Source: Herpomyces periplanetae (Eukaryota; Ascomycota; Laboulbeniomycetes; Herpomycetales; Herpomycetaceae). From it: DNA of 64,000 bases. Shown here in pieces: positions 9,933 through 21,555 of this stretch. How positions within the stretch are numbered: position 1 is the stretch's first letter; every line of letters begins with the position of its first letter. The notes below the pieces were generated by a model, which was not told where the DNA came from, searched no databases, and saw only the letters and a list, made by a program, of their open reading frames with translations. The DNA lies in assembly GCA_009733715.1 (NCBI GenBank), contig WMKJ01000024.1, forward strand, positions 1 through 64,000, given 5' to 3'. A program made the translations under genes and the position numbers.

Positions 9933-11619
9933 TCATACGAAGATGGAAAATAGTAAGGGGACGACCAAAACTTTGTTTATCGATAAACCCGAAGCAGCCC
10001 CAGTAAAAAGGGGTGGTGAAGTAGAAGGTGTTCCGTACGAAGGAATGCTAACAGGGGCACCATTAGAGAACTTTAGATTTCCCGATGCACCAGGTTCTAT
10101 ACCAGATCCCATTGAGATCGTGGGAGAGGAATAACTTGGTGATTTTGAAGGCAAAGCACCGTATTCTGGAGCAAAAGCAGATTGGTCAGGCAGAGAGGGA
10201 GGCAATGGCGGAGACGGTGGAAGAACCGGCATACCAGGCGGTGAGACGGGAGCAGGGAATGGAACAGCGGGCTGAGATGTTGCCGGGGCAGGTGTTCCAT
10301 TAGGTGGACAGTTGGCCAGATTGGCATTACTTGGAAGTGCTTGTGTTATCACGGAAAAATTTGCACAAGCAATTCGTTTCTTGTCGGGTAAATGGATAAC
10401 TATACTTCGATTTCCGAAGAAAGCGCCCACACCAGGTGTAAGTGTAAGAAATTTATCGGTATACCTAAGGGATATGAAAGTCAGCAAAAGCTAAAGGTTT
10501 GTGCAGAGGTGAGAATGAAAAGGCAAAAGAATGCAAGTTTTGATGTGGGAGAATAAGCCATCGACCATCCTGGACCCGCATAAAATTTAAAGGGACGGGA
10601 CAGAAAGATGAAGCCGATCAGAAACATGATACATTACAAAGATAAACTTGTAACAAGTGAGACTAGGCATGAATAAGGCGATATATATCATATCCATTCA
10701 TACCCTATAAGGTAAATGAGGGAAATTTTTTGGAAAGGGATATTGATGAAAGCAATTCACGAATAAGCAAATGAGAGTATGTATGATGGCAAGTATAAAC
10801 GATATAAGATAAAACTGTAAGTCGAAGGGGTGAAGGAGACAATGAAAGAGTATAAAGCAATAGGGGTGTGGAAAGAAAGGGGAGAGGAAAAGGGAATAAT
10901 AGCAACCTACACAGTATAGAATGAAGGGGAAGTGATATTTCCGTGTTTACCACTTAAATCACCGACTTGACAAGTCTTTGGATCCATAGGTTCACAGGGA
11001 GGATTCTCACCACGAATATACGGATCTAAATGTGCCAAGGTAGAACCACAGTTTCCATCGGGTGCAACTGGTTGATCATGAACATGGTACACTAAACAAG
11101 TTCGATATTAATATCAAGGTGCCAAATTGACCAAACAGAGTAAAAATTGAGAATTCGAATAGGGCAGGAAGTCGTGATAAGGCACGAGACGAATGTGAAA
11201 TAAAAAACAATAATCGAGGTGAAACTTATATTAAGCAATGATGAAGCAAACCTCACCAAACCAAACAGGCAAGTAATAAGAGGCGGATAAGGAATGAGTA
11301 ACTTACTGAGCTGTTGAGTTGGGGACGCTGGTAAGCCTGATAAAGACAATGCAATGAGAACGCCTTTACGATTGGGAGGTGTCATAGCTGTTACAACACC
11401 GGTTATGGGGAACTCAGCACCAGGTTGGGATACAAAGTTGGCAATGTAGACTGCCCCGGGTGGATTGTTTTCCAAAGCAGCAGCATCACCAAGTTTCCCG
11501 GTAACAGCCTTGGCAACAGGAGGCGTCTTTTTTGGGTTCTCGACACCGTTAACATGAAACGCCAAAGTAGAGCCGAGAAAGCAAAGAGCACTTGTTAGGG
11601 AAATTGTCCTTAGGAGCAT
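9933..11619 (-). CDS. Cu-only superoxide dismutase, secreted and GPI-anchored
   Basis: Predicted 341-residue extracellular superoxide dismutase of the fungal SOD5-like class. Exons on the minus strand: 11307-11619, 10911-11091 and 9933-10464. Introns of 215 and 446 nt start GTAAGT and GTAGGT and end TTTAG and CTTAG, with phases that agree. The N-terminus is a signal peptide (MLLRTISLTSALCFLGSTLA). Copper ligands are present: H107 and H109 (YHVHDQ), H125 (AHLDP) and H189 (SIVIHLP). Two zinc ligands of the Cu/Zn enzymes are missing: the region after H125 has no second His, and the HVGDL position reads QVGDL (residues 146-150), although the Asp is kept. The electrostatic loop is also absent. A Pro/Ser-rich stretch follows, and the end (NKVLVVPLLFSIFV) is a hydrophobic GPI signal. 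It likely handles superoxide at the cell wall. Confidence 0.92.
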
Positions 11620-14600
11620 CTTGAGAATAACTGGAAAGGGAAGAAAATGGGTAAAATTGGGTAGCAATGTGACAAGGCGAAGAATATCGAATAGTGAAGT
11701 ACAAAAACTAGATCAAGAGTACTAATCGTGTAAGTAGAAGTGGAGGAGAAGTAAAAGAAAATGAGAGGAAGGACAGGATAATATGGATAGAAGTAGTAGA
11801 AGGGGTGATGAGAGAAAAATCGAAAAAAGGGTCAAGCGTAAAGTGGTAATTAAGTTGATCAGAAGGATTTGGTGGGTTTGATGAAGTAGGAATAGAAAGG
11901 AATATGGGAACAGGACGTTAAATTATACACAGATATATATGTATGGAGGATAGCGCCTGAGGAAAAAAGAAAAGGGAAATTTCAGCACGTTTGGAACACG
12001 GGATGCTGAGATATTTATATGTATTTCCGTAGGAATGCCCGCGTGACTCTAATGAGACAGACTTGTCAACCCAATGAGCAACACAGCCGGGAACCAAGAA
12101 CTAAAGGGAAAGAATGCTCACTTGCCCGCTCATTCATTCATGCATACAAGTAAGTGTGTATGTACATGTATGGAGGTTTGTATGCATATATGCATGCCTT
12201 CATGTACGTGCTTGGGCGTATGTGTATGTACGTATCTGAGTATTTCCGTCCGTAAGTTTGTGTATACAATACACATTCATGCACACTCTATATTTTATCA
12301 GCCATGAAATCCGTATCTGTTGAATCAATCTTCCTACATCGGCTACGTTACGGAAGTATGCCTTACCCAAGTTTTTCGCCCACTTATCATCCGGTCAATC
12401 AAATGTCAGACTAAAATATTTGGGCACAGTTGTTAAGTTTTGCTCAACGTTTATACTCATCCCTATATGGTGTTCATTCAGGGTTACTTCCGTTATCCCT
12501 TTCCCTATCGGACTACGGAGTAAATTGAATGGCTAATTCATTCAGGTGTTCCTCTAAATTTTACAACTTAATTGACGCAATTTGGTGACTCTCCGAGTCA
12601 GTCTGTAATTTATCCCGTAAACTTACCAATACGCGCACTAGCGTTTATAGAAAAATTAAAAACTTGTGGTAGAGCAGTACTTGTATAGTCATTTACAAGT
12701 ACGATAAAAGCTGGTAATTTCCCTTGTTACGTTTTTTACAATATACTTTGACCAGACAATTAAATCCTTTTATTAGTGAATAACTCAATTAAATGTATTT
12801 TTACCTATTCGTAATGTTAACTTGTAATCACCCACTAAGCTTGACCGACATCCGCGCGGTAAAGCCCTTCGTGCGACTATTTGGAAGTATCTTGATCAAT
12901 ACAATAATCCATTAGCCCGTTGATCCATCCTCTGATCCGTCTCCGCTTCGCCCCAATCCTCCTACCAACTGTTAGTTTTGTGTAAAGTGCAGTCGAACCA
13001 ACACATTTATTTTTGTACAGAAATTTATTATCTTCACTGGTGAAAATTTTTCCTGGGCTTCGGGACTTTGGATTTTGATCCTATCAAAGGGTACGCGAGC
13101 ATGGGTGTATACAAACTGGTAGGCAAAGCTGTACTAGAGATTTTTATTTTAGGTATGATCTTAGTCTATGCTGTATAAGCCCTCCTAAATGATGATTTAG
13201 TCGATCGTATTTGATGACCGTATCAACCATCAAGCTAATTTGACCAGTTACCGTCGAATTGCATCACATTTGTTCGCCTGGTTTGACAACCTGCGATTTA
13301 AGGCAAGGCATGGGGCACGTCACGGCGTGTCATCTCATCTCGTCTTACGCACACACGTACACGCACATAGACACCCTCTTTCCCTCTTATATTGTTTCTT
13401 TTTACCATCTCGTCTCAACATTTTTACCCTCTAGCTCAATTCATTTCGTATTAAAAATTCAATATTCAGCCCAAAAAATACACTTCCTTCCCAATCACGT
13501 TAATTCTTTCCAAATTAAGCATTCTAGACCCATAATTACCACCGCCCACATACGCTTCTATTCGTCCATTCACCTTATCCAGCCAATCACACATATTAGT
13601 ATTCTTACACTTTCTGGGTTGTTTCTCTAAATTACTATCTTTTCCACAGCTCCTTCTTTTTTCCCCTCCCCTGCTCACCTATAGCGCTAAACTTGTTTGT
13701 ACTATACCGGTGTATTTCGCTCGCTAAATATTCCAAATGTTAACCTAATTTCTATTTTCCCGCGCACACTCACATCAACCCACCATCCCTTGTAGCTTCA
13801 TCTCCTCTCCCCTTTACGTAAGCCACATGCTGTTGGACGAATAAATTTCCAAATGTTCCGCATCAATTCATCTCTATTTCCTTTTCGATCCGCTTTCTTT
13901 TACCAAATCCCGCTATCTTGTACTATTATCTTATACCTGGATGCACTCAACTAATTTTCATCCATACCTTTGTTTTGCCCTCTAATTTATATTTTGCTGT
14001 GCTATAACCATCTTTTCCCTGACAATGCTGAGATTTCCGCTACAGAACCCTTTACTCACTACTACTACAACCACCATCACCACCACTTTTGCGTCGTCAT
14101 AATCACCACTATCACCCATCATTGCTACTATCACCGTCGTTATCTTCATCGTCCCCCTCGCTTCTATAGTAGTCTATTATGCATTTGTGTCACCTTCATA
14201 TCTCTTTTATCCATATGCGTATAAAAGTTTGCCCGACTTATCATCAAACATTTTTCCGTTTAAGAATTGGCTTGCACGCTTCTGCTCTTTTTTTTTGCAT
14301 ATTGTTTTTTGTGTATTCGTTTACTCGTAGACTCGAGTCTCAATTTATTTTCTTTCCCGCTTCACCCACACAAACCTGTGCAGTTTTCGTTGCCTAAATC
14401 TGGCAATCTCCAATTATCACTCCCTATTTCGGTTTAAATTTTCCGCTTATGCAATCAGGGCGTCGCCACTAATTTTTCCTGCTAGTTAGTCATTTTTTTT
14501 CCCTAGCCTTTTCCCTTGCTTTTCCTTCATTTTTTCTTGCCACTTGTTGAACTATCCTTTCTCTTCCTTAACCCGTTCCTCCTGATTCGTCTCATAACCC

Positions 14601-17100
14601 GCATGCCGTTAACTTGATTTTCTCTTATTGCATACACACTATGAATTCTATTCCTCATTTTTGCCCCTCCTTACCCGCATCCTTTGTCAATTTACATACA
14701 TCTGTGTTCACTATCTTCAATACTATACATCTGTCAATTCTCCCTTCACGAGTCTTGCCATGAGTTTACTTAACGGCGCTCAAACAGTCCCGCGCCCTTT
14801 ACCGTTTCTTTATGCGAACGAACAAGCTCGCGTATATCAATGCTTACGCATATCTCACCTCTCCCTTACATCTAGCGTTCTGTATACTGTCCCTAAACGT
14901 TTCGATTGCATTGTAATTTGGTCAACCTAATTGCTCGTAATATCGTATCTGCCAAAACAGACTCACTTCTTCACTCTCACCTGCTCCTTTATTAGCTTTC
15001 ACTAAAAGCTTATCAACAGCAGGGTTCTGTCTTAGACATGTATTTACCATTACAAGTGGAACATGTGTCACTAATTCACCCGTGCTTTAGCTTTCGTCTA
15101 TACTCTTCCTTCCCGTTAGCGTCATCACTTTAATCTTTCGTAAAAATCTTCATCGTCCCGCCTTACAATATTTACTATCATCGTAGCGGGATCACCCTGC
15201 ATTTGTCGCAACGAGCGTGAATGCATTCCATTTTGTATCCAAAGTTTTTTGCCGGCACAAATTCATGCATGCACACACGCATTATCGTGAAATCTCATTC
15301 TCATTTTCGCACTTGGCGGGTTTACAATTAACCTTCACGATCTATTACATTACCAACCATTGACAAGCCTGTCTGACCGGCAGCTACCAATTCGGAACTA
15401 ACATTAGCCGGCGTATCATATTGGTAAAATTAATAGTCTCATGGGGAGTGTCCCGCCGTGATGTCAAGTCGGTCGTTCGTCTTATTGTTAAGTTGACTGT
15501 TGAGCAGCTAGTCAACTAGATATCTCGCACGTCACTCATCTGAACACTAAGGCTCAGTAGCGCGCCGATCATTTGTCTGATATACGTAGCGTGAACTTAA
15601 TAGAACGTTTATTCCGAAACGTACATTTAACGGATATTCGCAGTTGGTTAATCCCGATATTGTAGCACACTCATTAACTGACAACTAGCGTATTCCCCTT
15701 TTACAGTGATCAGCATCCATCGAACTTCCTGGTAAATTAAATTTTATGCACGTATGTGTATACGCGAGTTCAGCTCTTAATATACACTACCATACATAAT
15801 TTATCCCTGAAGTTAACATAACCATTATCACATGATACACAACTACCACATCAAATAATTTTACACCAGTGCGCCTGTCAGCACACTCAATTCCTGATTG
15901 ACGTAACCTAGAGTAATGGGTAACCCGATAACGAACCCATACCCATTAAAAGTTGTATGCATCGTAAACAAAAAACCTTCCCCCGAAATTTCACTGGCTC
16001 GACTACTTTCGTTTAGTTAACGATTCCATGATATTCACCTCCACTAAACCTACACGTGTAAAAAATACGTAGGTATATTGATTTACCGTTGCCCATGCTC
16101 TTTAGTCTCGGAAGTGAAAACTTGCCTTGTACGATAAATATATTCCCTAGTTTGTTATCGTACCTTTAACTTTTAATCTTAGTGCTTAATACTCGCATAC
16201 TCGTATTAATGCACGAACATATGCGTAAACGTGTGTACACGCCCATGCTCTCGCCCAAAATTCTTCATCGTCCCACAATCCATCACATCTCGTGACTTTG
16301 CGCCACACCACCAATGCCATCTGTGGCGTCGTTGTTGATGCTGTCTTGGAATTGACCGGATTAGGAAATTTTTCATGTAAAAGTTTGGTTACTTTGTCCA
16401 TTTATCCTTTACTACAGCTTGAGTTAATAAGTTAGTCGTATATTTACACTTTACCCTATCTGCTAAATTGATTTAGTTAAATCCTCGTCTCATTTACACA
16501 CTCTTTATCTTCAATACTATTTAATGAGCATATTTCTCATACCTGCTTCACCGTGTTTCTCAATCCCCATTTTACCTCTTTTCTACACTCCCACGCCATG
16601 TCTCGCACTATACATCGTACCGACCCGCTCTAAAATTCATTAAATTAACAAGTTAACACATACCATAGCTAATTAATATTTCTCTTCATCTCTGGTACCC
16701 TTTGTTCTTCTCGGGTACATACCGTAACATTCACCTGTTGTAATTTTCCTTTAATTTATCCTATTTGTATACCATTCTCATGCTCTCCTATACACTAGGG
16801 TATAACCATTTTCACCTTTACTCATTGTTACAAATTATCCTGTTAATCTTCCTCTTCCTTCATGCACTTCATTTTACCGGCAGTAACCCTTTCTACACTC
16901 TGCATTCACATACACAATTTGGTTTATTATGTCGAATTTCTTCGGAGTCCGTCTACTGAATAAACGCCTCGTAACCCGTATCCCCCCATCATCTAACTAA
17001 ACAATCAGAAGAGTCCGTACCTAGTTTAACCACGTTACACCAAATACATCCAATTCCATTGTAAGAAAGTGCTAAACCTTCATTCTCTCTTGTTACTATA
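11620..17100. other. Gene desert of about 5.5 kb
   Basis: No gene is supported on either strand. From 11,620 to about 11,980 the + strand is purine-rich, which fits a leader of the minus-strand SOD gene. From about 13,300 to 14,760 the + strand is strongly pyrimidine-rich, like the leaders in front of NUP98 and the 29,085 gene. It is followed by an ATG at 14,761 with only a 57-codon frame of no known family. TG/CA-rich low-complexity DNA lies near 12,130-12,250. An inverted repeat is listed separately. A 71-codon minus-strand frame at 16,186-16,401 is not credible. Confidence 0.55.
16129..16163. repeat. Short inverted repeat, 9-bp arms
   Basis: The arms GTACGATAA (16129-16137) and TTATCGTAC (16155-16163) are perfect inverted copies separated by 17 bases. 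The same 9-mer also occurs in the deserts near 4,285 and 12,700. It could be a protein-binding site or a hairpin; the function is unknown. Confidence 0.6.
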
Positions 17101-18516
17101 CTATTGCTGAACAAGGTTCTCTTGATCTGGTACAATAGTCACCAGCTTTCCCGTCTTGATTGCAGATATTGCGTTGCGAATACATTCGTGTTCCATCAAC
17201 TCCATAGTCTGTGCTCACCAAACACCCATTTTAACTGTTAACCTAACCCAATCACGCTAACTTAACACAATATTAAACCCAAAATTACTTTACCTCGTAC
17301 GTCCATGTCCCTAAATGAGGAAGCAGTATAACATTAGGGTTCCCGATAAGACCGGGATGAATTTCGGGTTCCTGCTCGAAAACGTCGAGTCCGCACGATT
17401 TAACTTGCCCCGATTCAAGCGCTCGAACCAACGCCGCTTCATCAATAATGGCTCCGCGCGCTGTGTTAACGATAAAAACTCCTTTTTTCATGCGCCCAAA
17501 TTCCGCATCCGATATCAGATGTCGGGTAGAAGCCTACATAACATTCAAAAAACCGTTAATCAGTATCTCATTCTTCTTTTTGCTCTTGCCCATTCCACTT
17601 TGGAAGTTCATTCTTGCCCTTGTTTAGCCTTATCCCACTGCCTATTTTGCAGAATGTCCAACATGTCTATTATCTCAAAGTTCACACTCACATTTAACGG
17701 TAAGTTAAAGCTCAAAACGTCACTTTGAGCAAGCACCTCATCAAATGTTACAAAATTGGCTTGGCCCTCTAGCTCTTCCGGTAGTCGTTTACGATTTGTG
17801 TAAATTACCTTCATGCCTAACGGTAAAACTCTATCTCGCACACTTCGTCCAATTTTTCCCATTCCTATTATACCTAAAGTTTTTCCGTGGATTTCTGATC
17901 CAACCTTCATCATTGGGTCACCCATCCATTTCCCTGCACGAAGGGTATTCATGCCTTCGTTCAGGTTTCTTAGAGCCCCGATAATTAAAAATAGTGCTAT
18001 ATCCGCTGTTGCATTGTCCGTTGCATTATGAACGTTCGATACGAGTATTCCATGTTTTGTGCACGCTTCAATGTCGATTGAATCATAGCCTGCTCCAGCG
18101 TGACTGATAAATTTAATAGTCTTGGGGAGTGCACTTAGGAATTCATCGTCTATTAATCCCAATTTTTCTGCACTGCCAAACGTTCGTAGCAAAACTATCG
18201 CTCCATCGGCTTTACCAGCACGACATAATCGTAAAAATTCCTCCCGATTTTCCGCAAATGGTTTAATAACTTCAGCAACTTCTAAAAGTCGCTTCCACGA
18301 TTCCTTCGCATAACTACGTCAAATTCACAGAGTATTTTCCCCGTCGTTAGAAAGTTTCATACACTCTCTTCCACATCTACGACTCTTCATATAACATCAA
18401 CTGATATCCCAACATTTCAATTTTACCCTTTCTTGTAGGCGACTACCGACCCTGAGAAAATTAAAAACTTACTTAGGAAAATTATCAAGAAGTAATACTT
18501 TTGGCTGTGTAGTCAT
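17101..18516 (-). CDS. D-2-hydroxyacid dehydrogenase (glyoxylate/hydroxypyruvate reductase type)
   Basis: NAD(P)H-dependent reductase of 337 residues, close in length to yeast Gor1 (about 350). It probably reduces glyoxylate or hydroxypyruvate. Four exons on the minus strand: 18473-18516, 17692-18313, 17294-17533 and 17101-17208. Donors are GTAAGT, GTGAGT and GTAAAG, acceptors are TAG, TAG and CAG, and all phases agree. The N-terminus reads MTTQPKVLLLDNFPNYAKESW. Visible motifs are the Rossmann GIIGMGKIGRSV, the LPLN-ASTRHLIS segment recreated by splicing, NTARGA with catalytic Arg248, VFEQEPE with Glu277, and LLPHLGTWT with His295. The last exon supplies the usual amphipathic C-terminal helix. 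Exact substrate and location in the cell cannot be read from the sequence; no clear peroxisomal signal is seen (the end is VQQ). Confidence 0.93.
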
Positions 18517-18928
18517 TTTCACCTATCTAACCACACACGCAGGCATATATGCACGCACGCACCCTAGGAATTCTAAATTGTTTTTCAATAAATATGTTCA
18601 AGATAAGAGAAAATAGAGAATATTCTTTTCATCACTCACTCACATCCTTATATCTAATCCTTTCACATCAACTTTTCCTTTAAAACTTGCCACGGCATCG
18701 GATAAATATTAAACCGTCGGCGTACAATCCTCCGCCTACCAGAAATGGAAATTCTCAACGCCTGGATGCTACTTCCTCGAATACCGCAAGGCTGGGCCAC
18801 GTGATGTACCATCCTTCGTCCAGAGGTTCCGTTTTAGGGAATTACTGTTGTATGGAGAGCGTCGAAGTGCAAGAGAAAAAAAGCTTTATGATTGTTTGTT
18901 CATGATGATTTATTATGCATTTCTTGAT
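18517..18928. other. Intergenic, promoter region of the dehydrogenase gene
   Basis: This stretch lies upstream of the minus-strand dehydrogenase and downstream of CLF1. A CACGTG site at 18798-18803, in the context CACGTGAT, is the only motif I can point to. No coding potential is seen. Confidence 0.5.
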
Positions 18929-21145
18929 TTAAGTGTTCATTAAATTCATCTTTTCATCAGTCAGTGCGTTAATTTCATCAGGGTTTCTGCTAATATGGTT
19001 TGTCGATGATAATTCATTTGTATTAGTTTCAACAGGTTCTTCTACCGTGTACTCCATGTTAGATTGTTCGTTAACTTCATTCGATTCACTTTCAGGATTC
19101 ATTGTATCAGAATCGGCTAATGCCAACGGTGCCGTCGGAGTGGTGTGCTGAAGTAGCTTCCATTTATGGGCCATTTGTACCAATTTCGACATGTTACCAT
19201 CACGTTCTTCATCAGCAGGAAAAATATAATCAATATACTCCTCAAAACAATTATTTTCAACTCTACGTCGTCTTTTCACTCGTCGTGGCATCATCTTTTC
19301 CACTTGTTGAATGGTTAAGTGAGATCCATGCATTTTCTCAAAGGCTTTCCACGCATTTAATAAGGCTACATTATCTGCTTTCAAGTCTTTGACCCGAAAG
19401 GTTTGATTAGCCCGCTCAAATATTTTGCGTGCTCGTTGTTTGGCTTCTTCACTAACATGATTCTCTGTATCGCTTTCATCGCTGTCTCGAACGTTTATCT
19501 CAAAGTTCGCATAACTTATCCACACTTTAACATGATCTGTTTTTTCCAGTAATCTTTCGTACAATCTTCGCGCCCGGTCATACTCCTCCTCTTCCTCCTC
19601 AAAGTCAATATACGCTTTCCATACCAATTCAGGCATGTCCAGTGGATCTTGTTCAATTGCTATCTCAAATATAGCTCTTGCTCGATCAAGGTCATCCAAC
19701 CCACGTTCTAATTCAGCAAATTTAATCCACGCTTGACTATTCATCGGGTTCCATTCAATGCGCTTTTGATGTAAAATTCGACATCGTGCAAATTCATACA
19801 ACTTCATCTCCATTTCAATGTACCCCCGAAATAACTTATCTTTCGGACACATTCCTATTGCGTGACCCATAGTCTTGCGAGCGGCAGTTAAATCTTGCTG
19901 TCGAATTTCAAATTCCGCTTTCATTAACCATACTTTAGCAAACGTAAACGTTTTATGCGGTATTAATTTAATACACTCCTGGTATATTTGATGTGCCCTT
20001 TCACAGTTTTTGGCTTCATTCTCCTCCCATAGCGCATAGAAAATCCACAAGTAAATATATCGTCTCCAATGCCGCTTTTCTTGTGTCGGTGGCAACTGTG
20101 CAATGGCCTGCTCGTAAACATTTCTTATTCGATCAGCATCTTCTGTACTCTCCTCTAACGCAATATAGTCAAACCAAATGTCATAGTTGTTCGGTGTTTC
20201 TTTCAGCTGTTCCTGGTATAACACTCGTCTTTTTGTAATCACAACAGCTTCAATCTCATCTTTATCCCCGTACTGTTTTTCAAATTGGGTATATGTTTTG
20301 TGTAAAATTCGCGATTTAGACCTCGGCATACGATCCAACGAATATTTATAAATGGCTCTAGCACGTTCATACTCACCAAGCTTAGTTTCAAAGCGTGCAT
20401 AAGCAATAAAGATTTGTTCGTCCATATTTTCATCACCTAATGTTTCGACAGCATTGCCAAACACTTCACGAACGAGATCACTAGATCCATTCTCTTCTTC
20501 AAATCGTGACCATTTGATCCACGTTTTTGGTGTCGGATGTACTAATACAAATCGCTCAAATATTGATCGAGCTCGATCATACTCCCCATACCGTTTTTCA
20601 AAATTTATATAAGCATTCCAGGCAGACTCTTCCGGTTCCCAGGATATCCATCTTTCAAATACCAAACGGGTGCCCTCTACATTACTCAATGTTTCTTCCA
20701 TATGAACATACTTATACCATAACTTGTCTACCCTTGGTAGTAAAGTCACAGCTCGATCAAGTAGATTGCGTGCATGATTAATATTTCGATTTTTCATTTC
20801 TGATTCGATATACCGAACCCATAAAACAATGTTGGTAGGATTAACATCGAGTGCACGTTCGAATATTGATCTAGCTCGTGCAAATTCTTTTTGCTCCAAT
20901 TCCCACGCAGCGTAGCGCAGCCAATTGTGCATATTAATCCGATTTCTACGTACATAATCCTCAAATTCTCTTCGTTTTCGGCCTTGGTACTCGTGTAATT
21001 CTTCTAGATCTGCAAACCGTTGCGTCGGCGCCTGTACCTTTGTTTCTTGCCTATCAACAGCTTCACGAAGTAACTGTTCGGCTGATATTTGAATTTCTGC
21101 CGCTTGCTTATTTTTTACGCGCGGAGGCGCTCGTGATGAATCCAT
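18929..21145 (-). CDS. clf1: Pre-mRNA splicing factor Clf1/Syf3 (crooked neck)
   Basis: Intronless gene of 738 residues; the yeast protein has 687. Clf1/Crn1 is an all-helical scaffold of the Prp19 (NTC) complex that stays in the active spliceosome. The product begins [13 protein letters not shown] and [14 protein letters not shown], which is the conserved Clf1 N-terminus. It then runs as a long array of HAT repeats with the recurrent pattern W..Y..FE......RAR.IFERAL, for example [20 protein letters not shown], up to about residue 600. The C-terminal part carries a basic [12 protein letters not shown] segment and a low-complexity acidic end. It is head-to-head with PRP31 at 410 bp, another spliceosome gene. 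Very confident by family. Confidence 0.97.
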   Translation of the reverse strand: MDSSRAPPRVKNKQAAEIQISAEQLLREAVDRQETKVQAPTQRFADLEELHEYQGRKRREFEDYVRRNRINMHNWLRYAAWELEQKEFARARSIFERALDVNPTNIVLWVRYIESEMKNRNINHARNLLDRAVTLLPRVDKLWYKYVHMEETLSNVEGTRLVFERWISWEPEESAWNAYINFEKRYGEYDRARSIFERFVLVHPTPKTWIKWSRFEEENGSSDLVREVFGNAVETLGDENMDEQIFIAYARFETKLGEYERARAIYKYSLDRMPRSKSRILHKTYTQFEKQYGDKDEIEAVVITKRRVLYQEQLKETPNNYDIWFDYIALEESTEDADRIRNVYEQAIAQLPPTQEKRHWRRYIYLWIFYALWEENEAKNCERAHQIYQECIKLIPHKTFTFAKVWLMKAEFEIRQQDLTAARKTMGHAIGMCPKDKLFRGYIEMEMKLYEFARCRILHQKRIEWNPMNSQAWIKFAELERGLDDLDRARAIFEIAIEQDPLDMPELVWKAYIDFEEEEEEYDRARRLYERLLEKTDHVKVWISYANFEINVRDSDESDTENHVSEEAKQRARKIFERANQTFRVKDLKADNVALLNAWKAFEKMHGSHLTIQQVEKMMPRRVKRRRRVENNCFEEYIDYIFPADEERDGNMSKLVQMAHKWKLLQHTTPTAPLALADSDTMNPESESNEVNEQSNMEYTVEEPVETNTNELSSTNHISRNPDEINALTDEKMNLMNT

Positions 21146-21555
21146 TGTTAACGATTAATCTTAATCCACAACTTTTTCGTTTAGATGAGCGAAATACTTT
21201 CAACAGCTCGCTGTATGGATTATCTCTCACTTCTTTGCCTCACAAAAAATTTAACCCGTTAAAGTTTATCCACAATAAATTCAAAATATAAATAATTTCA
21301 TTACAACCCGTACTGTTGTAAAATTTGAAAAAATTATTCGCATTTACCTTAAAGTAGAATACTTTGAACACTTCAACATGTAACCTTTCCCTTGTCCACC
21401 TGCTTCGAAAAAAATTCAAAGAGTAAATCACGTGAGGCACCCCGCCAAGGAATAAAATTTTATCCGATTATTTCCAAAACGGAATTTCGTGTACTGAAGG
21501 GAAATGAACCCTTTTACCTAGATTAATAGTTATTATATTTAACCAATTTTAAGTT
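21146..21555. promoter_or_regulatory. Divergent promoter between clf1 and prp31
   Basis: A 410-bp AT-rich region separates two head-to-head spliceosome genes. A near-palindromic ATCACGTGAG is at about 21427-21436 (core CACGTG 21429-21434), roughly 125 bp from the PRP31 start codon. No other gene fits here. That it coordinates both genes is inference. Confidence 0.5.

Noticed and set aside
1424-12998. GGTTCGA-like words (minus strand, near 1,430 and 12,990) suggesting tRNA B-boxes
   Set aside because: The flanking bases do not form a T-stem or acceptor stem, so there is no tRNA gene.
16186-16401. 71-codon minus-strand frame
   Set aside because: It starts plausibly but has no family likeness, and the neighbouring dehydrogenase is complete without it.
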